Below are positions 16,571-25,393 of a stretch of 64,000 bases of DNA, in pieces. Each line of letters begins with the position of its first letter. The first letter of the stretch is position 1. Under the pieces are notes generated by a model. The model saw nothing but the letters and a program-made list of their open reading frames with translations, had not been told where the DNA came from and made no database searches. Origin of the DNA: an uncultured Clostridia bacterium (GTDB lineage Bacteria > Bacillota > Clostridia > UMGS1883); NCBI GenBank assembly GCA_947629005.1, contig CANRCD010000001.1:95550-159549 (forward strand), given 5' to 3'. Made by a program: the position numbers and the translations under genes.

Positions 16571-17785
16571 GTGCTTAAAGGGAAAAACATTGTTCTGTGC
16601 GTCAGCGGAGGCATAGCGGCCTATAAGGCCGCGGGTGTGGCCAGCTCCCTTGTGAAGCTTGGCGCGCGGGTTGACGTTATAATGACGCGGCACGCCTGTG
16701 AGTTTGTCGCGCCGCTGACCTTCCGCTCGATTACGAAAACTCCTGTAGTTACCGATATGTTTGCCGAGCCTATGACCTTAGAGATAGAGCATATCTCTCT
16801 GGCACAGCGTGCCGACGCCTTTGTCATCGCGCCCGCTACGGCCAACGTCATCGGCAAAATCGCCGGCGGCATTGCCGATGATATGCTCTCGACAACGGTA
16901 ATGGCTACCCGTGCGCCCGTTATCATCGCGCCGGCCATGAATACAAATATGTACGAAAACCCGATTGTGCAGGAAAACATTAAAAAGCTGAGCTCTCTGG
17001 GATATATTTTCATCGAACCCGACAGCGGCCGCCTCGCCTGCGGCGCGGACGGCAAGGGCCGTCTGCCCGAGCCGGAGGCTATTGTGGAGCGCGTCTGCCT
17101 TGAAATTGCCCGTGAAAAGGATCTTGCGGGACTGAAGGTGCTTGTGACTGCCGGCCCTACACGGGAAGCCATTGATCCTGTGCGCTTCATTAGCAATTAT
17201 TCCACCGGCAAAATGGGCTATGCCGTCGCGCGTATGGCGTCCCTGCGCGGGGCTGAGGTAACGCTTGTGAGCGGGCCCACCGCCCTGTCGGCTCCCATGG
17301 GGGTCAAACTTGTCAGGGTCAATTCCGCCGAGGATATGTACACGGCAGTGACCGACTTCTCACGGGAGGCGGACATAATCGTCAAGACCGCCGCCGTGGC
17401 AGACTTTCGTCCGGCCGCAGCAAATGAAAATAAAATCAAAAAGGACGGCTCCGTCCCCGAAATAAAGCTTGAAAAAACCCGAGATATTTTGGCCGAGCTG
17501 GGGAAAAATAAGCCCGCGGGACAGGCGCTTGTCGGCTTTTGTATGGAAACGGAGGAGCTTATTGCCTCAGCCGAAAAAAAGCTTAAGAGTAAAAACCTTG
17601 ATATTATTGCGGCAAACGACCTGAATACCCCCAATGTGGGCTTTGCCGCCGATACAAACACCGTCGCGCTGCTCTTTGCGGACGGAAGCAGGAGCTACAC
17701 AGTGTCCGGCAAAAAGGAACACGTGGCCGACACTATTCTCTCCGAGGCCCTGCGCGTTTGGAAGGATAAGAGGGGGGAGGCCTGA
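16571..17785 (+). CDS. coaBC: Bifunctional phosphopantothenoylcysteine decarboxylase / phosphopantothenate-cysteine ligase
   Basis: 404 residues. Two consecutive steps of coenzyme A synthesis. The N-terminal CoaC flavodoxin-like domain has SGGIAAYKA (residues ~14-22), the conserved TRHA histidine and PAMNTNMYENP. The CoaB domain starts near residue 185 with VTAGPTREAIDPVRFISN and STGKMG, the CTP/dimer motif, then KTAAVADF. It starts at GTG 16571 with GGAGG about 8 nt upstream. The last base overlaps the priA start. Confidence 0.96.
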   Translation: MLKGKNIVLCVSGGIAAYKAAGVASSLVKLGARVDVIMTRHACEFVAPLTFRSITKTPVVTDMFAEPMTLEIEHISLAQRADAFVIAPATANVIGKIAGGIADDMLSTTVMATRAPVIIAPAMNTNMYENPIVQENIKKLSSLGYIFIEPDSGRLACGADGKGRLPEPEAIVERVCLEIAREKDLAGLKVLVTAGPTREAIDPVRFISNYSTGKMGYAVARMASLRGAEVTLVSGPTALSAPMGVKLVRVNSAEDMYTAVTDFSREADIIVKTAAVADFRPAAANENKIKKDGSVPEIKLEKTRDILAELGKNKPAGQALVGFCMETEELIASAEKKLKSKNLDIIAANDLNTPNVGFAADTNTVALLFADGSRSYTVSGKKEHVADTILSEALRVWKDKRGEA

Positions 17786-20232
17786 TGGCGTCGGTCATTC
17801 AGGTCTATATCAACAGCCTAACGCCTTCGCTCGACAGGGAGTTCCATTACCGCACGCCGGATAAGCTTGAGGGGCTTGTCCGCGTAGGGATGCGCGTCAA
17901 GGTGCCATTCGGCGTGGCAGATAAGCAGATGGAGGCCTTTGTTACCGATATTTTGGAGGAAACGGACTATCCCCACCTCAAGGAGATTATTCGTATAATA
18001 GACGACGAGCCCGTGCTCTCAGCCGAGAGCATTGCCCTGAGCAGGTATATAAGCGAATACTGCTTCTGCCCCTTTGTGGCGGCGGCAAAGCTGTTTCTGC
18101 CGCCGGGCCTTGAGATGAAGTTCCTCGAAAGCGTGGCGCTCGCCCCAAAGGCGGAGACTCCCGAGGGCGAGGCATTTGTGGCAAAGAGCGAAAAGCGCCG
18201 CCGCGTAGCCGCACTCATAAAGGATAACGGCGGCTCGTGCGAGCTGGAGCAGATACGAGCTGAGCTTGGCAAGGGCGCGGGTAATGTAGTCTCCGCAATG
18301 ATAAAAAACGGTATTCTTGAAAAAAGCGTTAAAGAAAGGCAGAGGGCCGGAGAAAAATATATCAGAGTGGTCAGCTATACCGGCGGCGAAAATCCCTACG
18401 ATCTCAGCCGCCGACTGGGAATAAAGGCTCCGGCACAGGCAGCGGTGATAGATTTGCTTGCCGAGGGCGGAGAATACACGCTTGCAGACATAGAGAATAC
18501 GGTGGGCGTCAGCCGCTCCGCCGTAGAGGCTCTGGCCGAAAAGGGCTATGTGACCGTGCGGCGGGTCGAGGTTCTGCGCCGCCCCACCGATGGTCTCAGC
18601 CTCGGCAGCGAACCCTCTGCGACGTTGACAGACGGGCAGGAGGCCGCGGCAAAGGCGATACTTGAGCATGAAAGCGCTGTCTTTCTGCTGCACGGCGTGA
18701 CAGGCAGCGGCAAGACGGAAGTGTATATGCGCCTTGCCGAAGAGGTGATTGCCAAGGGTAAGCAGGTTATTCTGCTCGCTCCGGAAATCGCCCTCACCTC
18801 TCAGCTTACCGACAGGCTCTACCGCCGCTTCGGCGATGTGGTGGCCGTTATGCACAGCGCGCTTTCCGTAGGCGAAAGACTGGACGAATGGCGCAGAATA
18901 AAAAGCGGCGAGGCTAAAATCATTGTCGGCGCGCGCAGCGCTGTGTTTGCTCCTTGCCCAAGCCTTGGCCTTATAATAGTTGACGAGGAGCATGACCTCT
19001 CTTATAAATCCGAAACCAGTCCCCGTTATCATGCGAAAAATATCGCTCTCATGCGGGGTAGAATAAATAAATGCAAGGTGGTGCTCGCCTCGGCTACTCC
19101 TGCGATAGAGACCTATCGCATGGCCGAGACAGGCGTGTGCGAGCTTGTGGAGCTCACGGACAGATTCAACGAGAACCCCCTGCCCGAGGTCGAGATAGTT
19201 GATATGCGCAAGGAGCTTGCCGAGGGAAACCGTACTGTGCTTAGCCGCCGCCTTGTGGCGGAGCTCAGTGAAAACCTTAACAGGGGCGAGCAGAGCATTC
19301 TGCTCCTTAACCGGAGGGGATATTCAACCTTCGTTTCATGCCGAAGCTGCGGCTATGTGTTCACCTGTCCGGATTGCAGCGTGTCGATGACGTATCACCT
19401 TACGGGCCACAGCATGGTCTGCCACCTCTGCGGACGGACTGCTCCGCCGCCGGCGGTATGTCCCAACTGCGGCAGCGCCAGCGTCAAAGACTTTGGCAAG
19501 GGAACCCAGAAGGCCGAGGCGCAGCTTAACGACATATTCCCCGACGCTTCGGTCATCCGTATGGATATGGATACCACCTCGGGTAAGCGTGCCCACGAAA
19601 AAATTGTCGAAAGCTTTCGCCGCCATGACGCGGATATCCTCCTCGGCACTCAAATGGTGGCCAAGGGACTGGATTTTGAAAACGTCACCCTTGTGGGCGT
19701 GCTTTCGGCGGATTCCTCGCTTAATATGAACGACTTCCGCGCGGCGGAGCGCACCTTTAACCTGATAACTCAGGTCTGCGGCAGGGCAGGCAGGGCCGAA
19801 AGGCCCGGCAGAGCCATAGTGCAGACTTACTCGCCCGATAATTCCACCATACGTCTTGCGGCAAAGCACGACTACAAGGCTTTTTACCGCGAGGAGATAG
19901 AGTACCGCCGAATTTTCATGTATCCGCCCTTCTGCAAGCTGGTGAACATCATTTTCAGCTCGTCCGATGGAGATAGGGCGGCCGCTGCGGCCTCCTCCGC
20001 GCTTGACGAGATAAAAACCGCGATCGCCCGCGAGGGCCTGCACGCTGCGGTATACGGCGGGGGAGAGGCCCCAATTGCAAAAATTCAGGGCCGCCGCCGA
20101 TGCAGAGTGTGGCTGAAATGCGCCACTATTGGCGAGATTATGCCGCTTCTTAACAGACTGGCACGGAAAAGCCGTGCCGGAGGCTCGGATTTAAGCGTAG
20201 CGATAGATATAAATCCAAACAGCATGAATTAG
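17785..20232 (+). CDS. priA: Primosomal protein N' (PriA helicase)
   Basis: 815 residues. Restarts stalled replication forks by loading the replisome. N-terminal 3'-DNA-binding domain, Walker A GVTGSGKTEVY (~residue 307), DEEHD motif II (~396), and a zinc module made of four CxxC pairs (CRSCG, CPDC, CHLCG, CPNCG; residues ~515-570). RAGRAERPG is motif VI. It overlaps coaBC by 1 nt and precedes def by 16 nt; the coaBC-priA-def-fmt-rsmB-rlmN order is the Firmicutes standard. Confidence 0.97.
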   Translation: MASVIQVYINSLTPSLDREFHYRTPDKLEGLVRVGMRVKVPFGVADKQMEAFVTDILEETDYPHLKEIIRIIDDEPVLSAESIALSRYISEYCFCPFVAAAKLFLPPGLEMKFLESVALAPKAETPEGEAFVAKSEKRRRVAALIKDNGGSCELEQIRAELGKGAGNVVSAMIKNGILEKSVKERQRAGEKYIRVVSYTGGENPYDLSRRLGIKAPAQAAVIDLLAEGGEYTLADIENTVGVSRSAVEALAEKGYVTVRRVEVLRRPTDGLSLGSEPSATLTDGQEAAAKAILEHESAVFLLHGVTGSGKTEVYMRLAEEVIAKGKQVILLAPEIALTSQLTDRLYRRFGDVVAVMHSALSVGERLDEWRRIKSGEAKIIVGARSAVFAPCPSLGLIIVDEEHDLSYKSETSPRYHAKNIALMRGRINKCKVVLASATPAIETYRMAETGVCELVELTDRFNENPLPEVEIVDMRKELAEGNRTVLSRRLVAELSENLNRGEQSILLLNRRGYSTFVSCRSCGYVFTCPDCSVSMTYHLTGHSMVCHLCGRTAPPPAVCPNCGSASVKDFGKGTQKAEAQLNDIFPDASVIRMDMDTTSGKRAHEKIVESFRRHDADILLGTQMVAKGLDFENVTLVGVLSADSSLNMNDFRAAERTFNLITQVCGRAGRAERPGRAIVQTYSPDNSTIRLAAKHDYKAFYREEIEYRRIFMYPPFCKLVNIIFSSSDGDRAAAAASSALDEIKTAIAREGLHAAVYGGGEAPIAKIQGRRRCRVWLKCATIGEIMPLLNRLARKSRAGGSDLSVAIDINPNSMN

Positions 20233-20248
20233 GAAAGGACTGAACGAT

Positions 20249-20710
20249 TTGGCATACAGAAAAATCAGAGAGATAGGCGACCCCTGCCTCAAAAAGAAAT
20301 GCCGCCCCGTAGCCGAGTTTGACAGCAGACTCCACAGCCTGCTCGACGACATGAAGGAAACTCTCCGCATGGCCGACGGCGCGGGCCTTGCCGCCCCGCA
20401 GGTTGGTATACTCAAGCGCGCCGTCGTCATAAACCTCGGAGACAATAAAATGCTCGAGCTTGTGAATCCTACTATAATCAAAACCGAGGGCAGCGCCATA
20501 GAGGCCGAAGCCTGCCTCAGCGTGCCGGGGAAGGCCGGCGAGGTAGAGCGTCCGACTAAAGTTACGGTAATCGCCTACGACCGTGACGGCAAGCGTTTTG
20601 AATACACCGGCGAGGGCCTTTACGCCCGCTGCCTTTGCCACGAGTGCGACCACCTCGACGGCATACTTTATGTGGAAAAGGTCATCCGATTCGTGGACAT
20701 TGAGGAGTAA
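20249..20710 (+). CDS. def: Peptide deformylase
   Basis: 153 residues, starting at TTG with AGGAAAGGA upstream. Removes the N-formyl group from new proteins using a metal. Three motifs are present: GLAAPQVGI (residues ~46-54), EACLSVPG, with Ala replacing the usual Gly of EGCLS, and HECDH (~130-134). The metal ligands Cys and two His are intact. It is followed 4 nt later by fmt, which makes the formylated initiator tRNA. Confidence 0.96.
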   Translation: MAYRKIREIGDPCLKKKCRPVAEFDSRLHSLLDDMKETLRMADGAGLAAPQVGILKRAVVINLGDNKMLELVNPTIIKTEGSAIEAEACLSVPGKAGEVERPTKVTVIAYDRDGKRFEYTGEGLYARCLCHECDHLDGILYVEKVIRFVDIEE

Positions 20711-20714
20711 GCCG

Positions 20715-21644
20715 ATGAAAATACTGTTTATGGGCACGCCGGACTTTGCCCGAACCTGTCTTGAGACGCTTTTTGAGGCCGGCCGCGATGAGATAGTCGG
20801 CGTTATATCTCAGCCCGATAAGCCGCAGGGTAGGCACATGGAGCTGCGCCCCACTCCTGTTAAGGAATACGCGCTTGGGAAAGGACTGAGGGTATTCCAG
20901 CCGGAGACCCTTAAGGATAACGCCATTCTGCCTCTGCTTCGCGAGCTTATGCCGGAGCTCATAGTCGTTGTGGCCTACGGCAGGATATTGCCGGAATATG
21001 TGCTGAGCTTTCCCAAATACCGCTGCGTTAATATCCATGCCTCACTGCTTCCGCGCTTTCGCGGGGCCGCGCCGATACAGCGGGCCGTCATGGCCGGCGA
21101 CAGCGTAAGCGGCGTGACGTCAATGTATATGGAAAAGGGCCTTGACGTGGGCGATATGATACTTCGCGAAGAAGTGCCGGTAGGACCCGACGAGACCGCA
21201 GGCGAGCTGCACGACGCCTTGGCCGCAGCGGGCGGGAGGGTGTTGCTAAAGACAGTCGAGCGATTCAGAAACGGCGATTTCTCCGCCGAAAAGCAGGACG
21301 AAGCTCTTGCCTGCTATGCCGGTATGCTCACCAAGGCCGAGGGAGAGATAGACTGGTCCTTGCCCGCTGAGGAGATAAAAAACCGTGTCCGCGGTTTAAA
21401 TCCATGGCCCATGGCCTTTACCTTTATTGGCGGAAGGCGCGTCGTTATTGATAAGGTTTTTCCGGCCGAGGGAGGAGGAGAGTCCGCAACGGTGATACGG
21501 GCGGACGGTGAGGGCCTTTTGGTGGCCTGCGGCGATGGAGCGATACTGATAAAAGAATTTAAGCCAGAGGGAAAGAAAAAAATGCCTGTTTCCGAGTACC
21601 TCAGAGGACATAAAATAGAGAAGGGCACAAAGCTCGGAATATAA
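20715..21644 (+). CDS. fmt: Methionyl-tRNA formyltransferase
   Basis: 309 residues from ATG 20715 (MKILFMGTPDFA), chosen because earlier in-frame codons lie inside def. Transfers formyl from 10-formyl-THF to Met-tRNA(fMet). The formyl-THF site contains VNIHASLLPRFRGAAPIQRA (residues ~108-127), with the catalytic Asn/His and the downstream SLLPxxRG. The C-terminal OB-type domain spans ~205-309. fhs, at 41 kb, supplies 10-formyl-THF. Confidence 0.97.
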   Translation: MKILFMGTPDFARTCLETLFEAGRDEIVGVISQPDKPQGRHMELRPTPVKEYALGKGLRVFQPETLKDNAILPLLRELMPELIVVVAYGRILPEYVLSFPKYRCVNIHASLLPRFRGAAPIQRAVMAGDSVSGVTSMYMEKGLDVGDMILREEVPVGPDETAGELHDALAAAGGRVLLKTVERFRNGDFSAEKQDEALACYAGMLTKAEGEIDWSLPAEEIKNRVRGLNPWPMAFTFIGGRRVVIDKVFPAEGGGESATVIRADGEGLLVACGDGAILIKEFKPEGKKKMPVSEYLRGHKIEKGTKLGI

Positions 21645-21665
21645 TCCTGTTAAAGGAGGTAATGA

Positions 21666-22358
21666 ATGATGTATTTTATGCTTGTTATCATAGCCGCTAT
21701 TTTCTCAATGTGGGCCGGCGCAAAGGTCAATTCCACCTTCAAGCGCTACTCTGCGGTGACGACACGGCGCGGCCTTACGGCGTCGCAGGCCGCCAGAATG
21801 ATACTTGACGAAAACGGTCTGCAAAACGTGCGCATAGAGCCGATTTCCGGCAGCCTGACCGACCACTATGATCCCCGAGAAAATGTTATCCGCCTGTCGG
21901 ATTCCGTCCGCGATTCGGCGTCCGTGGCAGCGGTGGGCGTAGCTGCGCATGAGGCCGGCCACGCCGTGCAGTACGCCAAAAATTATCTGCCCATTAAGCT
22001 GCGCAACGCCATTGTTCCGGCGGCCAATATCGGCTGCCGCTTCGGCCCGTACCTTATTATTCTCGGTATCACGCTTTACGCTTTGGGAACTATCAGTAAC
22101 GTAATAATGAACATCGGCCTTATCTTTTTTGCGGCCAGCGTTCTGTTCCAGATTGTGACGCTGCCGGTCGAGCTCAACGCCTCGGGCCGCGCTATAAGCA
22201 TACTCGGCGGCAGCGGATACCTTGACAGCGACGAGATACCAATGGTAAAAAGCGTTCTTGGCAGCGCCGCCATGACCTACGTGGCCGCTGCGGCCGTGTC
22301 GGTGGCGAATTTGCTGCGTTTTATGGCTATAGCCAACAGCGGCAGAAGAAGGAATTGA
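21666..22358 (+). CDS. Membrane zinc metallopeptidase (YugP/DUF2248 family)
   Basis: 230 residues with a strong AAAGGAGGT ahead of ATG 21666. An N-terminal membrane segment (residues ~2-18) is followed by VGVAAHEAGHAVQYA (residues ~91-105), carrying the zinc HEAGH motif. Two to three hydrophobic segments follow (~135-180) and one near the C-terminus. The YugP family is widespread in Firmicutes; its physiological substrate is unknown. Inserted between fmt and rsmB, as in many Clostridia. Confidence 0.9.
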   Translation: MMYFMLVIIAAIFSMWAGAKVNSTFKRYSAVTTRRGLTASQAARMILDENGLQNVRIEPISGSLTDHYDPRENVIRLSDSVRDSASVAAVGVAAHEAGHAVQYAKNYLPIKLRNAIVPAANIGCRFGPYLIILGITLYALGTISNVIMNIGLIFFAASVLFQIVTLPVELNASGRAISILGGSGYLDSDEIPMVKSVLGSAAMTYVAAAAVSVANLLRFMAIANSGRRRN

Positions 22359-22359
22359 T

Positions 22360-23625
22360 ATGGCCCTCTCAAAGCCGCGCGAAACCGCGCTTAAGGCGCT
22401 CGTCAGCGTTGAGCGGGACGGCGCCTATCTGAACCTCGCCCTCGAAAACGCCCTTGCCGCAGCCGGTATGGACGGCCGCGACGCTGCCCTTGCCTCAAGG
22501 CTTGCCCTTGGCGTGGAGCGCAACAGGGGTTACATCGATCATATCATTATGTCCCTTTCGTCGGTGAGGCTTAAAAAGCTTTCGGTATATATTCTGAATA
22601 TCCTGCGAATAGGCGTTTTCAGCTTGCGCTTTATGGATAAGATACCCGCCGGAGCTACGGTGAACGAATGTGTGAGCCTTGCCCGACGCTACGGTCACAC
22701 TTCGTCGGCGGGCTATGTGAACGCCCTGCTCAGGAGAGCCGTCGGGAGCGGCGACTTCCTTGAAGGGCTCAGCGGGGCGAGGCTACTCGCGGTGAAATAT
22801 TCCGCGCCGTTGTGGCTGGTTGAAAAGTGGCAGCGTGAACAGCCGGAGCCTGAATCCCTGCTCGCCGTGATGAATTCCGAGCCAGAAACTTTTTGCCGTC
22901 TTAATGCGGCTGAGGCGCCTGAGGGCTTTGAACGGACCGATATCAGCCCTTACACGCTGCTCTGGCGCGGAGAAGGTTCCGTTACGGCGGGAGAGGCGTA
23001 CAAAAATGGCCTCGTTACTGTTCAGGACAGCGCCTCGCAGTTATGCGTGCTGGCTCTTGACGTCAGGAAAGGAGATCGCGTGCTTGACCTTTGCGCCGCG
23101 CCTGGCGGCAAGGCCGTATTCGCGGCCTTCCTTGGCGGGCGGGTGACAGCCCTTGACCTTCACGAGCACCGCGTGGAGCTGATAAAATCCAACGCCGCGA
23201 GGCTCGGCATGAGCCTTGAGGCAGGGATCGGCGACGCCCTTGTCTTTGACCCGAAGCTTGAGAGCGCCTTTGACCGCGTCCTTGCCGACGTGCCCTGCTC
23301 GGGCCTTGGCATAATACGCCGACGCCCTGACATAAAATGGACTAAGACCGAGGAGGACAGCTCCTCCCTCGCCGAGGTGCAGCAGGGCATACTTAACAAC
23401 GCCGCGCGTTACGTAAAGTCCGGCGGCAGGCTGCTTTATTCCACCTGCACCATTAGCCGTGCGGAAAACGAGGGAATTGCGAAGTGGTTCCTTAAAAAGC
23501 ACACGGATTTTGTTCCCGCCCCATTAGGCATAAAATATGCGGGCGAGGCATCCGAACTCCAGCTCCGGCCTGACAGGCACCCAACCGACGGCTTTTTCAT
23601 GGCCGCTTTTGAGCGGAGGAAATGA
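22360..23625 (+). CDS. rsmB: 16S rRNA (cytosine-967-C5)-methyltransferase
   Basis: 421 residues. Methylates C967 of 16S rRNA with SAM. N-terminal NusB-like helical domain (residues ~1-140), then the methyltransferase domain with LDLCAAPGGKA (~241-251). The two catalytic cysteines are in DVPCSGLG and YSTCTISRAEN. ATG at 22360 sits 1 nt after the peptidase stop. The TGA stop is 1 nt before the rlmN ATG. Confidence 0.95.
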   Translation: MALSKPRETALKALVSVERDGAYLNLALENALAAAGMDGRDAALASRLALGVERNRGYIDHIIMSLSSVRLKKLSVYILNILRIGVFSLRFMDKIPAGATVNECVSLARRYGHTSSAGYVNALLRRAVGSGDFLEGLSGARLLAVKYSAPLWLVEKWQREQPEPESLLAVMNSEPETFCRLNAAEAPEGFERTDISPYTLLWRGEGSVTAGEAYKNGLVTVQDSASQLCVLALDVRKGDRVLDLCAAPGGKAVFAAFLGGRVTALDLHEHRVELIKSNAARLGMSLEAGIGDALVFDPKLESAFDRVLADVPCSGLGIIRRRPDIKWTKTEEDSSSLAEVQQGILNNAARYVKSGGRLLYSTCTISRAENEGIAKWFLKKHTDFVPAPLGIKYAGEASELQLRPDRHPTDGFFMAAFERRK

Positions 23626-23626
23626 T

Positions 23627-24661
23627 ATGATAAACTTAGCCGACCTTACTTATGACGAACTCGCGGATTACGTTAAGTCCATCGGCGAAAGCGCATTCCG
23701 CGCCGGACAGATATTCAGGCGGATAGCCGCCGGAGCGGAGTGCCTTGACGAATGTACCGAGCTCAGCAAGGCTTTGCGGGAGAGGCTTTCCTCGGAGGCG
23801 GAGATACGCCTCCCCCAAATCAGGCGGAAGCTTGTTTCGGAGATAGACGGCACGGTGAAGTACCTTTTTACCCTCGCCGACGGCAATCTTGTCGAAACCG
23901 TAGTTATGCGCTACCGCTATGGACTGTCGATATGTGTGTCGTCGCAGGTGGGCTGCCGCATGGGCTGTCGGTTCTGCGCCTCCACGTTGAACGGTCTTGT
24001 ACGCAGCCTCACCGCCGGCGAGATTGCCGGCCAGATAATCGCCGCCCAAAAGGATATGGGCGAAAGGATAGGCAGCGTGGTTATAATGGGCATTGGCGAG
24101 CCCTTTGACAACTATGATAATTTTGTGAAATTTCTTAAAATAGCAAACGACCCGCGGGGTCTCGGTATAGGGTGGAGGCATTTTACCGTTTCCACCTGCG
24201 GGCTCGCGGATAAGATAGAGCGCTTTGCCGGCGAGGGTATGCCGATAAATCTTGCCGTGTCGCTTCACGCGCCTACTGACGAACAGCGCCGTGAGCTCAT
24301 GCCGGTGGCGAAGCGGTTCACAATAGCCGAGATTCTTTCAGCCTGCGACATCTATTTTGAAAAAACCGGCCGCAGGGTGTCGTTCGAATATGCTTTGGCC
24401 GAGGGCAAAAACAGCGACCTCGCTTCCGCTGCGGCTCTTGTGCGGCTGCTGCGCGGGAGGAACTGCCATGTGAACCTTATCCCCGTGAATCCGGTAAAGG
24501 AGCGCAACCTTATTCGAGGCAGCCGCAAAAGCGTTGCGGCCTTCATGGATTACCTCAATAATAACGGCATTAACGCTACGCTCCGCCGTGAGCTTGGCAG
24601 CGATATAAACGCCTCCTGCGGGCAGCTTCGCAACTCGGAGGAGAACAGAAAAGAGGGATAA
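23627..24661 (+). CDS. rlmN: 23S rRNA (adenine-2503-C2)/tRNA (adenine-37-C2) methyltransferase RlmN
   Basis: 344 residues from ATG 23627 (MINLADLTYDEL), with GAGGAAA upstream; earlier in-frame ATGs are inside rsmB. Radical SAM methyltransferase acting on A2503 of 23S rRNA and A37 of some tRNAs. The cluster motif CRMGCRFC and the preceding CVSSQVG are at residues ~101-112. The C-terminal NASCGQLR holds the cysteine that forms the methylated intermediate. It precedes the PP2C phosphatase gene by 1 nt. Confidence 0.97.
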   Translation: MINLADLTYDELADYVKSIGESAFRAGQIFRRIAAGAECLDECTELSKALRERLSSEAEIRLPQIRRKLVSEIDGTVKYLFTLADGNLVETVVMRYRYGLSICVSSQVGCRMGCRFCASTLNGLVRSLTAGEIAGQIIAAQKDMGERIGSVVIMGIGEPFDNYDNFVKFLKIANDPRGLGIGWRHFTVSTCGLADKIERFAGEGMPINLAVSLHAPTDEQRRELMPVAKRFTIAEILSACDIYFEKTGRRVSFEYALAEGKNSDLASAAALVRLLRGRNCHVNLIPVNPVKERNLIRGSRKSVAAFMDYLNNNGINATLRRELGSDINASCGQLRNSEENRKEG

Positions 24662-24662
24662 A

Positions 24663-25385
24663 ATGGAACATTTTGAATTGTCCGACAAGGGCAGAGTGCG
24701 CGAGATAAATCAGGACGCCTGCCTTGTTGACGCCGAGGGCAAGCCCCCCGTGTTCGTTCTATGCGACGGAATGGGCGGTCACCGCGCCGGCGAGATAGCC
24801 AGCTCCGAGGCGGCGGCCGACATAGCAGCCACCCTCCGCGAGCTCCTTGACGAGGACGGCGGCGATATATTTGCAAAAATCGTTTCCGCGGTAAACCACG
24901 CCAACAGCCATGTTTACTCTATGTCTCTGGAAAATGAGACCTACAGCGGCATGGGCACTACCTGCGACGTGTGCGTCATAACGGACGACGGAGCGCATAT
25001 CGGCCATGTGGGCGACAGCAGAATATACATATATTCCTCGGGCGGCCTGTTTCAGATAACGCGCGATCACTCCTTAGTGGAGGAGATGGTAGAAAGCGGC
25101 CGTATCACTCGCGACGAGGCCCGCTCCTATCGGCAGAAAAACTACATCACACGCGCCCTCGGCACGCAGGAGGGCGTTCGGGTTGACACATACCTCGCGG
25201 CTTTCAGACCGGGAGATGTTATGCTGATGTGCAGCGACGGGCTGACGAATATGGTGCCCGAGATTGACATAGCATATATACTCAGCGGGAAAATGACTCT
25301 CGAGGACATGGGAAAACGGCTTGTGGAGCTGGCCAACGACGCCGGCGGCGCTGATAATATAACCGTTGTCCTCATTAGAAGGTAG
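24663..25385 (+). CDS. prpC: PP2C-type Ser/Thr protein phosphatase
   Basis: 240 residues. Metal-dependent phosphatase that reverses PrkC phosphorylation. Motifs: SDKGRVREINQDA (residues ~6-18), VLCDGMGGHRAGE (~36-48), GTTCDVCVI, HVGDSRIY and a C-terminal DGLTNMV / GADNITVVL. The metal-binding aspartates of the PP2C core are present. It is followed 8 nt later by its kinase; the rlmN-prpC-prkC-rsgA-rpe-thiN string is the classic Firmicutes operon. Confidence 0.96.
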   Translation: MEHFELSDKGRVREINQDACLVDAEGKPPVFVLCDGMGGHRAGEIASSEAAADIAATLRELLDEDGGDIFAKIVSAVNHANSHVYSMSLENETYSGMGTTCDVCVITDDGAHIGHVGDSRIYIYSSGGLFQITRDHSLVEEMVESGRITRDEARSYRQKNYITRALGTQEGVRVDTYLAAFRPGDVMLMCSDGLTNMVPEIDIAYILSGKMTLEDMGKRLVELANDAGGADNITVVLIRR

Positions 25386-25393
25386 GTGAGAGA